Assembly: GCA_001596155.1 (NCBI GenBank)
Contig: CP014771.1
Location: 2,418,001-2,482,000 of the forward strand
Direction of reading: 5' to 3'
DNA length: 64,000 nucleotides
From: Hymenobacter psoromatis
GTDB lineage: Bacteria; Bacteroidota; Bacteroidia; Cytophagales; Hymenobacteraceae
Shown here: positions 8,997-17,650 of the stretch, piece after piece
Numbering within the stretch: position 1 is the first letter of the stretch
Layout of the letters: the number at the start of each line of letters is the position of its first letter
Notes under the pieces: generated by a model
Databases searched by the model: none
What the model saw: only the letters and a program-made list of their open reading frames with translations
What the model was told of the DNA's origin: nothing
Program-made: the position numbers and the translations under genes

Positions 8997-10707
8997 CCCG
9001 GCCGCGCTCCCTACCCCCACCCCCGTCAGTGGTGCGGTGGCCACGCTGCAAGCGCTGGTGGCCGAGGGCGTGGACACGATTTTTGGCTACCCCGGCGGGG
9101 CTATCATCCCGATTTACGACGCGCTTTACGACTTCAAAGCGCAGCTCAACCACGTGCTGGTGCGCCACGAGCAGGGCGGCATTCACGCGGCGCAGGGCTA
9201 TGCGCGCAGCTCGGGCCGGGTGGGCGTGGCGCTGGCCACGAGCGGGCCGGGCGCCACCAACCTCGTGACCGGGCTGGCCGACGCGCTGATTGACAGCACA
9301 CCGGTGGTGTGCATCACGGGGCAGGTGTTCGCGCATTTGTTGGGTACCGATGCCTTTCAGGAAACGGATATTATCAACATTACTACCCCCGTTACCAAGT
9401 GGAACTACCAGGTAACCAGGGCCGAAGAAATTCCCGAGGCACTAGCCAAGGCTTTCTACATCGCGCGCAGCGGCCGGCCGGGGCCGGTGCTGGTGGACAT
9501 TACCAAGAACGCGCAGATGCAGCTTTTTGACGCGCCGGAGTACCAGCCCTGCACGCACATTCGCAGCTACCGGCCCGCGCCGGTGGTGCGCCGCAAGTAC
9601 GTGGAGCAGGCGGCGGCGCTGATAAATAGCGCCCGGCGGCCGTTTATTCTCTGGGGCCAGGGCGTGGTGCTGGGCGGGGCGGAGGCCGAATTCAGGGAAT
9701 TCGTGGAGAAATCGGGCATCCCGGCGGCCTGGACTATTCTGGGCACGGGTGCCCTACCCACCGGCCACCCGCTGAACGTGGGGATGCTGGGCATGCACGG
9801 CAACTACGGCCCCAACGTGCTCACCAACGAGTGCGACGTGCTGATTGCCATTGGGATGCGCTTTGACGACCGCGTGACGGGCCGCTTGGATAAGTACGCC
9901 CGGCAGGCCCAAATTATCCATCTCGATATCGACCCCACTGAAATCGGCAAGAACGTGCCCACCGCCGTGCCGGTGTGGGGCGACTGCAAGGAAACCCTAC
10001 CCCTGCTCACGGCGCTCATTGAGCCCAAGCAACATACAGCCTGGCTCGCGCGCTTCAACGACCACCTGGCGCAGGAAGTGGCCGCCGTGATTCGGGAAGA
10101 GCTGTTCCCGACTTCGGAGGAATTGACGATGGGCGAGGTGATGCAGCAGCTCAATGAAATTACTCAGGGTGAGGCCGTTATTGTGTCCGACGTGGGGCAG
10201 CACCAGATGGTGGCCTGCCGCTATGCGCGGCAAAACCAGTCGCGCAGCCACGTGACGAGCGGCGGGCTGGGCACGATGGGCTTTGCGCTGCCCGCTGCCA
10301 TCGGGGCCAAGTTTGGCGCGCCCCACCGGCCGGTAGTGGCCGTGATTGGCGACGGTGGCTTCCAGATGACGATTCAGGAGCTGGGCACCATCATGCAGAC
10401 GGGCGTGGACGTGAAAATTATCATCCTCAACAACCAGTTTCTGGGCATGGTGCGGCAGTGGCAGGAGCTGTTTCACCAGCGCCGCTACTCGTTCGTGGAC
10501 ATCCAAAGCCCTGATTTTGTGGCCGTGGCGGCCGGCTACCGCATTGCCGGCCAGCGCGTGGACGCCCGCGCCGAGCTGCGCCCGGCCCTGGAGAAGATGC
10601 TGGCGCATCCGGGGTCGTTTTTGCTGGAAGTGCTGGTAACCAAGGAAAATAACATTTTCCCGATGGTGCCGCAGGGGTGCAGCGTGGCGGAAATCAGGCT
10701 GCGTTGA
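8959..10707 (+). CDS. ilvB: Acetolactate synthase large subunit
   Basis: Thiamine diphosphate enzyme that makes 2-acetolactate or 2-aceto-2-hydroxybutyrate. The 582-residue protein has [10 protein letters not shown], the catalytic glutamate in [16 protein letters not shown], an FAD/ThDP central domain, and the ThDP-Mg motif [12 protein letters not shown]...[12 protein letters not shown]. The first 20 or so residues (Ala/Pro/Ser rich) precede the conserved core, and the chosen ATG overlaps ilvD by 38 bases. Works with IlvN downstream. Confidence 0.95.
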   Translation: MSANLLSAPSPASPAALPTPTPVSGAVATLQALVAEGVDTIFGYPGGAIIPIYDALYDFKAQLNHVLVRHEQGGIHAAQGYARSSGRVGVALATSGPGATNLVTGLADALIDSTPVVCITGQVFAHLLGTDAFQETDIINITTPVTKWNYQVTRAEEIPEALAKAFYIARSGRPGPVLVDITKNAQMQLFDAPEYQPCTHIRSYRPAPVVRRKYVEQAAALINSARRPFILWGQGVVLGGAEAEFREFVEKSGIPAAWTILGTGALPTGHPLNVGMLGMHGNYGPNVLTNECDVLIAIGMRFDDRVTGRLDKYARQAQIIHLDIDPTEIGKNVPTAVPVWGDCKETLPLLTALIEPKQHTAWLARFNDHLAQEVAAVIREELFPTSEELTMGEVMQQLNEITQGEAVIVSDVGQHQMVACRYARQNQSRSHVTSGGLGTMGFALPAAIGAKFGAPHRPVVAVIGDGGFQMTIQELGTIMQTGVDVKIIILNNQFLGMVRQWQELFHQRRYSFVDIQSPDFVAVAAGYRIAGQRVDARAELRPALEKMLAHPGSFLLEVLVTKENNIFPMVPQGCSVAEIRLR

Positions 10708-10731
10708 TTAGTTGCCCGCCCTACCCCATCC

Positions 10732-10832
10732 GTCATTGCGAGCAACGCGAAGCAATCGCACTCGAACGATACCCGCGCCGGTCGTTCAACTAGCTCGTTC
10801 TGATGCGATTGCTTCGCGTTGCTCGCAATGAC
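10732..10832. repeat. Intergenic palindrome, family C copy 1
   Basis: Arms GTCATTGCGAGCAACGCGAA... and the reverse complement ending GCTCGCAATGAC, with a loop containing CGAACGA / TCGTTC. It lies between ilvB and ilvN. Further copies are at 19306-19423, 24304-24419 and 44921-45025; a broken fragment is at about 29220-29250 ahead of lepB. Confidence 0.88.
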
Positions 10833-10856
10833 AAACGATTTCAGTCAGCCAAAATT

Positions 10857-11447
10857 ATGGACCGCCAGGAATACAACATCACCGCATATACCGAAAACCA
10901 GGTGGGCCTGCTCAACCGCATTGCCATCATCTTTTCGCGCCGCAAAATCAATATCGAGAGCCTCAACGTATCACCTTCGGAAATTGAGGGAATCCACCGC
11001 TTCAACATTGTGATTGTGGAAACGGAGGAGGTGGTGGAAAAGCTCGCCAAGCAGATTGAGAAGCAAGTTGAAGTATTGAAAGTATACTACAACACCAACG
11101 CTGATGTGATTTGGCAGGAGATGGCGCTGTATAAAGTGCCCACTGACGTGATTGCCGAAAAAGTGCTCGTGGAGCGCCTGCTGCGCGAAAACGGGGCCCG
11201 CGCCGTGGTCATTCGCAAGGACTACACGGTGTTTGAAACCACTGGCCACCGCGAGGAAACCGACAACCTGCTCAAGGCTTTGCAGCCTTATGGACTCATC
11301 GAATTTGTGCGCTCGGCGCGCATTGCCATCATCAAGGCCAGCGACGGCTTTCACCACAAGCTCCAGGAGTTTGAGCGCCGCGAACCGGGCGAGGAAGTGG
11401 CGGAAAACGAGTTTTTGAACGACCGCGACGCGGTGTTTACGATGTGA
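10857..11447 (+). CDS. ilvN: Acetolactate synthase small (regulatory) subunit
   Basis: Regulatory partner of IlvB, usually binding valine. 196 residues: an N-terminal ACT domain (YNITAYTENQVGLLNRIAIIFSRR onward) and the C-terminal ALS_ss domain with a short acidic tail. I start it at the ATG after the family C palindrome; the frame is open further upstream, but that part encodes only the repeat arm. A family D palindrome begins right after the stop. Confidence 0.93.
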   Translation: MDRQEYNITAYTENQVGLLNRIAIIFSRRKINIESLNVSPSEIEGIHRFNIVIVETEEVVEKLAKQIEKQVEVLKVYYNTNADVIWQEMALYKVPTDVIAEKVLVERLLRENGARAVVIRKDYTVFETTGHREETDNLLKALQPYGLIEFVRSARIAIIKASDGFHHKLQEFERREPGEEVAENEFLNDRDAVFTM

Positions 11448-11527
11448 GTAGCGCGGACTCTGCGAGTCCGCGCGTTTGAGCGAAACCTTTTTTCACCCCA
11501 CGCGCGGATTCGCAGAGTCCGCGCTAC
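11448..11527. repeat. Intergenic palindrome, family D copy 1
   Basis: GTAGCGCGGACTCTGCGAGTCCGCGCG with its near-perfect reverse complement at the right end; the left arm itself contains an inner hairpin (GGACTCtgcGAGTCC). It occupies the ilvN-ilvC gap. It is related in its ends (TAGCGCG) to the repeats at 34366-34477, 41910-42055 and 57644-57789. Confidence 0.82.
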
Positions 11528-11542
11528 TAACACCCCAACCCA

Positions 11543-12604
11543 ATGGCTACCATCCACTTCGGCGGCGTACCCGAAACGGTCATTACCCGCGACGAATTTC
11601 CGCTCGCCAAGGCGCTCGACTTTCTGAAAGACGAGACCATTGCCGTTATCGGCTACGGCGTGCAGGGCCCCGGCCAGGCGCTGAACATGCGCGACAACGG
11701 CTTTCACGTCATCGTGGGCCAGCGCGAGGGCACGCCCTCGTGGGAGCGCGCCCTCAAGGATGGCTGGGTGCCGGGCAAGTCGCTGTTTTCGATTGAGGAA
11801 GCCGCCGACAAGGGCACCATCCTGTGCAATTTGCTGTCGGACGCGGGCCAGATTGCGCTGTGGCCTACCCTCAAAAAGCGCCTTACCCCCGGCAAAACGC
11901 TGTACTTCTCGCACGGCTTCGGCATCACGTTTAAGGACCAGACCAACATCATTCCGCCCGCTGACGTGGACGTGATTCTGGTGGCACCCAAGGGCAGCGG
12001 CACCAGTTTGCGGCGGCTGTTCGTGGCCGGCGGCGGGCTGAACTCGTCGTTTGCGGTGTACCAGGATGCCAGCGGCAAGGCCTGGGAAAAGGCCGTGGCA
12101 ATGGGCATCGGCGTGGGTTCGGGCTACCTGTTCGAGACTGATTTTAAGAAGGAAGTGTACTCCGACCTCACCGGCGAGCGCGGCGTGCTGATGGGCGCGT
12201 TGGCCGGCATCATCGAGGCCCAGTATCAGGTGCTGCGGCAGCGCGGGCACTCGCCTTCGGAGGCCTTCAACGAAACGGTGGAAGAATTGACCCAAAGCCT
12301 GGTGCCGCTGGTGGGCGAAAACGGCATGGACTGGATGTTTGCCAACTGCTCGGTGACGGCCCAGCGCGGCGCGCTCGACTGGAAAGGCAAGTTCCGCGAC
12401 GCGACCCTACCCGTGCTCAATGAGCTGTATGACAGCGTGGCCAGCGGCGAAGAAGCCCGCCGCACCATCGAGCGCGGCAGCACGCCTAACTACCGCGCCG
12501 AGCTGGAAGCGGAGCTGAAGGAAGTGCGCGAATCGGAGCTGTGGGCCACCGGCGCGACCGTGCGCGAGCTGCGCTCGCGCAGCGGCGCGAGCGTGGAGGC
12601 GTGA
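11543..12604 (+). CDS. ilvC: Ketol-acid reductoisomerase
   Basis: NADPH-dependent isomerisation and reduction of acetolactate, the step between IlvBN and IlvD. 353 residues, class I type: dinucleotide fold IAVIGYGVQGPGQALNMRDNG near residue 35, VILVAPKGSG, and the metal-binding helix region YSDLTGERGVLMGALAGIIEAQY. The C-terminal tail (about 20 residues, Arg/Ser/Glu rich) is slightly longer than in the shortest class I enzymes. Last gene of the cluster. Confidence 0.95.
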   Translation: MATIHFGGVPETVITRDEFPLAKALDFLKDETIAVIGYGVQGPGQALNMRDNGFHVIVGQREGTPSWERALKDGWVPGKSLFSIEEAADKGTILCNLLSDAGQIALWPTLKKRLTPGKTLYFSHGFGITFKDQTNIIPPADVDVILVAPKGSGTSLRRLFVAGGGLNSSFAVYQDASGKAWEKAVAMGIGVGSGYLFETDFKKEVYSDLTGERGVLMGALAGIIEAQYQVLRQRGHSPSEAFNETVEELTQSLVPLVGENGMDWMFANCSVTAQRGALDWKGKFRDATLPVLNELYDSVASGEEARRTIERGSTPNYRAELEAELKEVRESELWATGATVRELRSRSGASVEA

Positions 12605-12671
12605 GTTTTTTGTGTTCGGTGCGGACTGCTGCTGGTGCGTTGCTGGCGCGAGGCTGGCCCTGCTCCTTGTT

Positions 12672-12987
12672 GCTGGCGCGAGTTTAGCGCAGCGTAACTC
12701 GTGCCTAGAGCAGTTTCCAAGTCGGTGTACAGGGCGGGCTGCCGGCTTTTCGCCGGCTGTCCGCTCTTCGCCAGAACGAACGGCGCGAACGAAGAGCGGA
12801 CAGCCGGCGAAAAGCCGGCAGCCCGCACCGGTCAATCTGTACACTGACCTGGAGACTGCTCTAACGTGTTGTGGAGGCCGCGCCAGCGGCAAGCGGCGGT
12901 CGGGTCGTTCAACGAGTCGTTCTGACGCGAGGCACAGCCTCGCCCGAAGGGCCGGCACGAGTTACGCTGCGCTAAACTCGCGCCAGC
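12672..12987. repeat. Nested palindromes (families F and E)
   Basis: An outer 34-base arm at 12672-12705 (GCTGGCGCGAGTTTAGCGCA...) is exactly reverse-complemented at 12954-12987. Between the arms, directly against the left arm, sits a second palindrome at 12706-12863 with ends TAGAGCAGTTTCC / GGAGACTGCTCTA and long GC-rich arms (GGCTGCCGGCTTTTCGCCGG and its complement). The layout suggests that E inserted into F. No clean target duplication is seen. This is part of the 771-base gene-free stretch between ilvC and the GH5 gene. Confidence 0.8.
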
Positions 12988-13044
12988 ACTGGGCCAGCAC
13001 TGGGGATTTTCTGAGTCTGCTAGTGTAGAACGCAACGCAGTTTT

Positions 13045-13305
13045 GGGGCCGGCCGCAGACGCCAAAGGAACTCTTTTTTGGACTACGGCCGGGGCAGGAA
13101 TGCCAAAAGGAGTTCTTTTTAAGGGACGGGCCGGGACCTGAATGGCAAAAAATGCTCTTTTTAGTATTCTGGCCGGGACCAGAATACCAAAAAGAGCATT
13201 TTTTGAGAGACGGGCCGGGACGGGGGGAGCTAAAGGAACTCCTTTTGGCATTCCGGCTCCGGCCCGCCTTGAAAAAGGAATATTTTTGGTATTCCGGCCC
13301 CTCCC
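13045..13305. repeat. Degenerate tandem repeat, about 42-bp units
   Basis: Six to seven diverged units of 40-44 bases, each with a GGCCGGGaC block, a GAATgCCAAAAaG block and a CTTTTT run. Adjacent units can pair (for example 13177-13200 with the preceding unit), so the field can fold into hairpins. Read on the minus strand, the 42-base period keeps a frame with a recurring VPARxLKRxxFGI pattern, but there is no other sign of coding. It may work as a transcription end for the convergent ilvC and GH5 genes. Confidence 0.6.
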
Positions 13306-13375
13306 GCGGTTAGTAACGAGAAAAGCAGGGGGTAGGGCAACTCCCGCCCGTTGGTGCCGGACCCGCTTATTTCAC

Positions 13376-15394
13376 CTACTCCTTGGTCACCTTGAAGGAC
13401 TGCGTAAAATCCGCGCCCGTCAGCCTTATCACATAGAGCCCGCTACCCAGCCCCGACGTGTCGAGCGTGTTCTGCGCGCCAACGTTGCCGTAGCTGCGCG
13501 TGAGCACGGTGCGGCCGGTGGCATCGCTAACGATGAGCGTGTGGGCCTTGGTGGAGGGGGGTAGGGAATAGGTGAGGCTGCCGACCACCGGGTTGGGGTA
13601 GGCGTTCATTACCTGGCTGCCGGTGCTGGTCGTGGCCAGCGGCCCGGCATACACGAGGCCGTGGTTGAATGCCTCCCAGGTGGAGATGGCGGCGCGGTTG
13701 CAGTTCATGGGTTGCGTGCCGTTTTCGCTCGATACGTACTGGCCGTTGGAGCCGCGCAGCGAGTAGGTGCCATCGGGGTTGACCAGGATGTCGAACATTT
13801 CGGTGGCCGTGATGGCGGTGCGGGTGCAGGTCATGGCCTGGGTGCCGTTTTCACTCGACACATACTTGCCCAGGGCTCGCAGCGCCAGCTTGCCACCGCC
13901 GCCGTCCACCACCGTAAACTGCTCACTGGTGCCAATGGCGTCGTGAGTGCAGGTCATGGCCTGGAGGCCACTTTCGGACGATACGTACTTGCCGTTGTTG
14001 CCGCGCAGCCAGATATTCTGGCCGATAACCGGGGCCACGGCGGGGCTGCCCAGCAGGTTGGGCGACACGGCGGCCACCGTGCCGGGGTTGACCACGCAGT
14101 TGGCAAACTTGATGTTTTCCAGCACCTGGGGCAGGCCGGCGGGGCCGTCCACCTCGTAGGGCGGCACAATGTGCATCAGGGCCGCGTTGGGGCCGGTGTC
14201 GAAGCGCTTATAGGTCCAGTTCGCCCAGCCGATGCCCACGATGCCCAGGGCGTGGGCGGCCTCGTTCATCCAGGCGGCGGTGTTTTCGCCGGTTTCGCCC
14301 ACCCAGATGGGCACATTGTTGGCGGTGCGAAAGCGCGTCAGGTTGCCGATGAGGCCGAGCTGGTTGGCGCTGCCGCCGGTGGCGTTCACGTCGTTGGGCA
14401 GGGGGTAGGCGGGCGCGTCGTAGCGGTGCGAGTTATACACCAGGTTGGCCTGGTTGGTGAAGGTGCGCTTCTCCATGTAGTCGTAATTATTACCATAGCC
14501 ATTGCCTTCGAGCAGGATGAGGTGGTTGTCGCCCTGCGCCCGAATGGTGTTGATGAAGCGGTCCAGCACGTCGTGGATGCGCTGGTTGCCGTTCTGCGTC
14601 GCGGTGTTGGGCACGTTGTTGGGCTCGTTCAGCACGTCGTACATGGCCACGCGGGCGTCGTTTTTGTAGCGCTTGGCCAGCATGGTCCACAGCTGAGTGG
14701 CCACGTCCTGGTTGGTCGGGTTGTTCCAGAAGTCGTTGGGCCGCAGCGCGTCCGAGATGTTGGTATCGCTACCCTGCGCGCCGGGTGCGGCGTGCAGGTC
14801 GAGCACCACATACATGTTATTGGCGGCGCACCAGCTCAGCGTGTTCTCAATCATCCGAATGGCTTCCATCTGGCTGGGGTCCTGGAAGAGCTGTCCGCCG
14901 TCGGCCCAGGTTTTGAGCTGCGCCTCGTAGCTGTCGTAGGTCACGGTGCCGCGAATCACGCTATTGCGCACCGCCCGCTGCGCCGGGGTCAGAAACAGGT
15001 CGTAGTGCATCGGCAGCCGGATGCAGTTGAAGCCCAGCGAGGCAATGTAGTCGATGTCGGGCTTGGTAATAAAATTGTCGCGCCAGCCCTGGTAAAACGT
15101 CTCCACCGCCGCGTCGCTCATGCCCGCGTCGTAGAGAATTTTCTTTATCGAGCCCTGGGTGCCCCCAAAGCCGGGCTTCATCATGTAGCCCTCCTGCAGC
15201 ATCCAGTCGCCCAGGTTCATGCCTTTGAGGATAACCTCTTGGCCGCTGGCGTTCACGATTTTGGTGCTGCTGGCCTGCAGCATACTCTGGGCTGCGGCCC
15301 CTTGCCAGCTGAGGCAGGCGAGCACGAGGGCGATGAAGGCCAACGCGCGCCGCGCCAGGCGGCGCGGGGTAGCGCGAGGAATAGAAGTGAGCAT
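13376..15394 (-). CDS. Secreted GH5-type glycoside hydrolase with beta-trefoil and type IX sorting domain
   Basis: 672 residues. Signal peptide at 1-36 (ends GAAAQ). Residues about 40-420 form a GH5-like barrel: LKGMNLGDWM, FNCIRLPMHYD, acid/base Glu in DVLNEPNN (about 257) and nucleophile Glu in VGETGEN (about 367). Residues about 440-570 hold three fascin-like repeats with GKYVSSExGxQAMTC. The last 75 residues (AYPNPVVGSLTYSL... to VTKE) are a type A sorting domain for the type IX secretion system. Likely an exo-glucanase or cellulase-type enzyme; substrate not certain. Confidence 0.85.
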   Translation of the reverse strand: MLTSIPRATPRRLARRALAFIALVLACLSWQGAAAQSMLQASSTKIVNASGQEVILKGMNLGDWMLQEGYMMKPGFGGTQGSIKKILYDAGMSDAAVETFYQGWRDNFITKPDIDYIASLGFNCIRLPMHYDLFLTPAQRAVRNSVIRGTVTYDSYEAQLKTWADGGQLFQDPSQMEAIRMIENTLSWCAANNMYVVLDLHAAPGAQGSDTNISDALRPNDFWNNPTNQDVATQLWTMLAKRYKNDARVAMYDVLNEPNNVPNTATQNGNQRIHDVLDRFINTIRAQGDNHLILLEGNGYGNNYDYMEKRTFTNQANLVYNSHRYDAPAYPLPNDVNATGGSANQLGLIGNLTRFRTANNVPIWVGETGENTAAWMNEAAHALGIVGIGWANWTYKRFDTGPNAALMHIVPPYEVDGPAGLPQVLENIKFANCVVNPGTVAAVSPNLLGSPAVAPVIGQNIWLRGNNGKYVSSESGLQAMTCTHDAIGTSEQFTVVDGGGGKLALRALGKYVSSENGTQAMTCTRTAITATEMFDILVNPDGTYSLRGSNGQYVSSENGTQPMNCNRAAISTWEAFNHGLVYAGPLATTSTGSQVMNAYPNPVVGSLTYSLPPSTKAHTLIVSDATGRTVLTRSYGNVGAQNTLDTSGLGSGLYVIRLTGADFTQSFKVTKE

Positions 15395-15613
15395 TGGCGG
15401 GTGGAAACAACTGGTGGAAACAGAACTTAAAAATACTACAAATGCCCGCTATTGCTTCGCCGCGCCCGCAAGGGCAACCACCTCTTGCATAAGTCATACC
15501 CTACTAAACCCCGAACGGATGAAGCCAAAAAATCCGCGCCGGGCAGGCGGCGCAGCAGGCCCTACCCGGCGGGCCGGCGAACAGCGCACCCCCGCCTGGA
15601 CCTGGAAGCCCTA

Positions 15614-17518
15614 CTAATAGGTAGAATAGAGCTTGGGATGCTTGGTCTTGATGACGCCGGCCCCCAGGCGCAGCCTACCCCGGCCCACGGTCGTAACCTC
15701 GGCCAGGGGGTCGCGAAAAAAGTAGGCCCCGTCTTCTACTATCAATTGGCCCGCGATGGTCACTTTAGTATTGCGCAGCACTTCCAGCGAAGCGCCTTTT
15801 TTCACGATGAAGCGCGAGGTGGGGCCAATGTAGAGCTCAGCCTGCTTGCCAGTTGGCGCGTTTAGCACCAAGGCATTATCGGCCGCCAACATCACCAGGG
15901 CCGAATCGCGGGTGTGCGCCGGGTTGCGCCCGATATCAAAATTGCCGGCCAGCAGGTAGTAAGAGTTGGGGGCCAGCAACCGGAGGCTGCCCGGCGCGCG
16001 AAGGACCGTCGAAACCTGCGCGTCGTTATCCCCGAGAAAAAAATCGGTGCGGTGCGGGCTGGTGCGGTGCGGGCCATTTTGAAAGACCGAGTTGCCGCTG
16101 AAAACCGAGCCCATAATCTTGTCATAAGACCCCTGCGGCGGCTGCGCATAATCGAGCAGGAATGCGCAGTCGCGAAAGTGAAAGGAGCTGGCCGTATCCT
16201 TCAGCTGCGGAATAGCGTGGATGAGGTAGCTGCGCGTGCCGATGAAGCGGCAGTTGGTGAAGCTCATGCGCCGGGCGTAGCTATCGGAGTGCATCTCAAA
16301 CACGCCGTAGGCGGGCTGCCCCCGGTACGGACGGTCTTCAAACGTGCAGCCCACGAAGCGGGTGGCTTCGGCGGCATTGTCGGCCCGGCAGCCATGCACG
16401 AAAGCCCCGTAAATGCGGCAGTCCTGAAACAAAAATCCTGGCTGCGTAACCCAGGCCGACCAGTTGGTGGTGCCCCAAATCAGGCTGTTATTCACCACAA
16501 TATTTTGGGTGGTGTGGCTGTTGCCGGGCCGGTCCGCCACGAGGCCCTGCCCCGCGTTATCTACCATCCGGCAGTTATCGAAGCGCACATTTTGCACAAA
16601 GCCCCCTTCCGGCTCCAGGTCCACCCCCGCGCCGGGGTTCGAAAACAGCGCCTTTCCCAGCGCTGGAATAAGCACGCGCCCCGTGTGGCTAAAACTGCAA
16701 TTGACGGCCCGCAGGCCATTGACGCCCGTCACGGACAGGCCCTGGCGGCCGTTATAGGTGCAGGTCAGGTTTTCCAGCCTGATAGTCTCGACCAGAGGGT
16801 CACCCAGCTCTTTGGCCAGGTGGTTGAGCACCTGAATGCCATCGCGGCCGAAGTGATGCAGCGCCAGCCCCCGCAACGTGATGCGACGCGATTCACCAAT
16901 AAAAATGCCGTCGTAGTTGAGTTGAATGCCCGTGTCGCCCCAGTGCCCGCCCACCACCGAATGCGGGCTGTTTCCATCCAGGTTAAGACCGCTAACTTCT
17001 ACGTTTTCACACTTTTGCAAACTAATGCAAACTCCTACCTTGGCTCCCCAGGCCCAGTCGGTGAAGAAGGCTTTGGGTGACTCGTAGGGCTGGCGCGTGG
17101 CCGGGTCAAAGGCTCCGTAGCGCAGGCCATCGGCGTAACGGATGAAGGTGCGGGTGCTGTCCTGGCCCTCGATGCGCAGGTTGCGGCAGCCCGTGAGGGC
17201 CAGCACGTCGGCCCCGTTGCCGGCCGCATCCTGGCGGCCCACCAGATACACGCCCTTCGGAATGGCGAGCACGGCGGGGGCGGTGCCGGCGGGCGTGAGG
17301 GCACGCTTATTAAAAAAATCGGCGGCTTTCTCAAACGCTGCCTGGTCGTTGGTGCGGCCGTCGCCCACGGCCCCGAAGTCTTTTTTCAGGTCCTTGCGCA
17401 GCGCGGCCGTGGTGGCCTGGGCGTGCCCTACCCCCATCCTAAGCAGCAACAAAGCGGTCAGCAGCAGGAACCAGGCTGGGGCGCGGCGACCAGGATTTTT
17501 TTTTCGAAGATGCGTCAT
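15614..17518 (-). CDS. Secreted pectate-lyase-like beta-helix protein
   Basis: 634 residues with a cleavable signal peptide (hydrophobic stretch about 16-34). DFGAVGDGRTNDQAAFEKA at about 48-66 is the entry motif of the pectate lyase superfamily (Pectate_lyase_3) fold, followed by many short beta-strand repeats with regularly placed Asn, Cys and Gly (right-handed parallel beta-helix). Probably a polysaccharide lyase or hydrolase; catalytic residues cannot be assigned by eye. It has its own -7 box 50 bases upstream and is divergent from pyrG. No sorting domain is visible. Confidence 0.75.
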   Translation of the reverse strand: MTHLRKKNPGRRAPAWFLLLTALLLLRMGVGHAQATTAALRKDLKKDFGAVGDGRTNDQAAFEKAADFFNKRALTPAGTAPAVLAIPKGVYLVGRQDAAGNGADVLALTGCRNLRIEGQDSTRTFIRYADGLRYGAFDPATRQPYESPKAFFTDWAWGAKVGVCISLQKCENVEVSGLNLDGNSPHSVVGGHWGDTGIQLNYDGIFIGESRRITLRGLALHHFGRDGIQVLNHLAKELGDPLVETIRLENLTCTYNGRQGLSVTGVNGLRAVNCSFSHTGRVLIPALGKALFSNPGAGVDLEPEGGFVQNVRFDNCRMVDNAGQGLVADRPGNSHTTQNIVVNNSLIWGTTNWSAWVTQPGFLFQDCRIYGAFVHGCRADNAAEATRFVGCTFEDRPYRGQPAYGVFEMHSDSYARRMSFTNCRFIGTRSYLIHAIPQLKDTASSFHFRDCAFLLDYAQPPQGSYDKIMGSVFSGNSVFQNGPHRTSPHRTDFFLGDNDAQVSTVLRAPGSLRLLAPNSYYLLAGNFDIGRNPAHTRDSALVMLAADNALVLNAPTGKQAELYIGPTSRFIVKKGASLEVLRNTKVTIAGQLIVEDGAYFFRDPLAEVTTVGRGRLRLGAGVIKTKHPKLYSTY

Positions 17519-17567
17519 GCGTAGCTAATCTATACTGGGCCGGTAGCGCGAATAGTGCGGCCGGAGG

Positions 17568-17575
17568 CAAAATTA
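17568..17575 (-). promoter_or_regulatory. -7 box for the beta-helix gene
   Basis: On the minus strand the sequence reads TAATTTTG, a full match to the Bacteroidota -7 consensus TAnnTTTG, 50 bases before the start codon at 17518. No clear -33 TTTG is seen. Confidence 0.5.
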
Positions 17576-17633
17576 GCGACTCCCTACCCGGCCCGGCCGG
17601 CGCGCGTTGGGCAGCTAGCGGCTGGCCACGCCG

Positions 17634-17641
17634 TAACTTTG
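17634..17641 (+). promoter_or_regulatory. -7 box of pyrG
   Basis: TAACTTTG matches TAnnTTTG and ends nine bases before ATG 17651; a TTG lies 24 bases upstream (17607-17609), a little far for a -33 element. It fixes the pyrG start, since the longer upstream frame would begin before the promoter. Confidence 0.6.
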
Positions 17642-17650
17642 ACCCCCGTC

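Noticed and set aside
12832..13251. Minus-strand frame with repeated VPARxLKRxxFGI peptides
   Set aside because: It spans the inner part of a palindrome and the tandem array; the repeat period alone explains the open frame, and there is no promoter or start context.
12605..13375. CRISPR array
   Set aside because: The units are tandem without unique spacers, arms are palindromic and diverged, and no cas gene is in the window.
17555..17650. Longer N terminus of PyrG
   Set aside because: The extra 32 codons cover the -7 box and lack similarity to CTP synthases; ATG 17651 gives the normal start.
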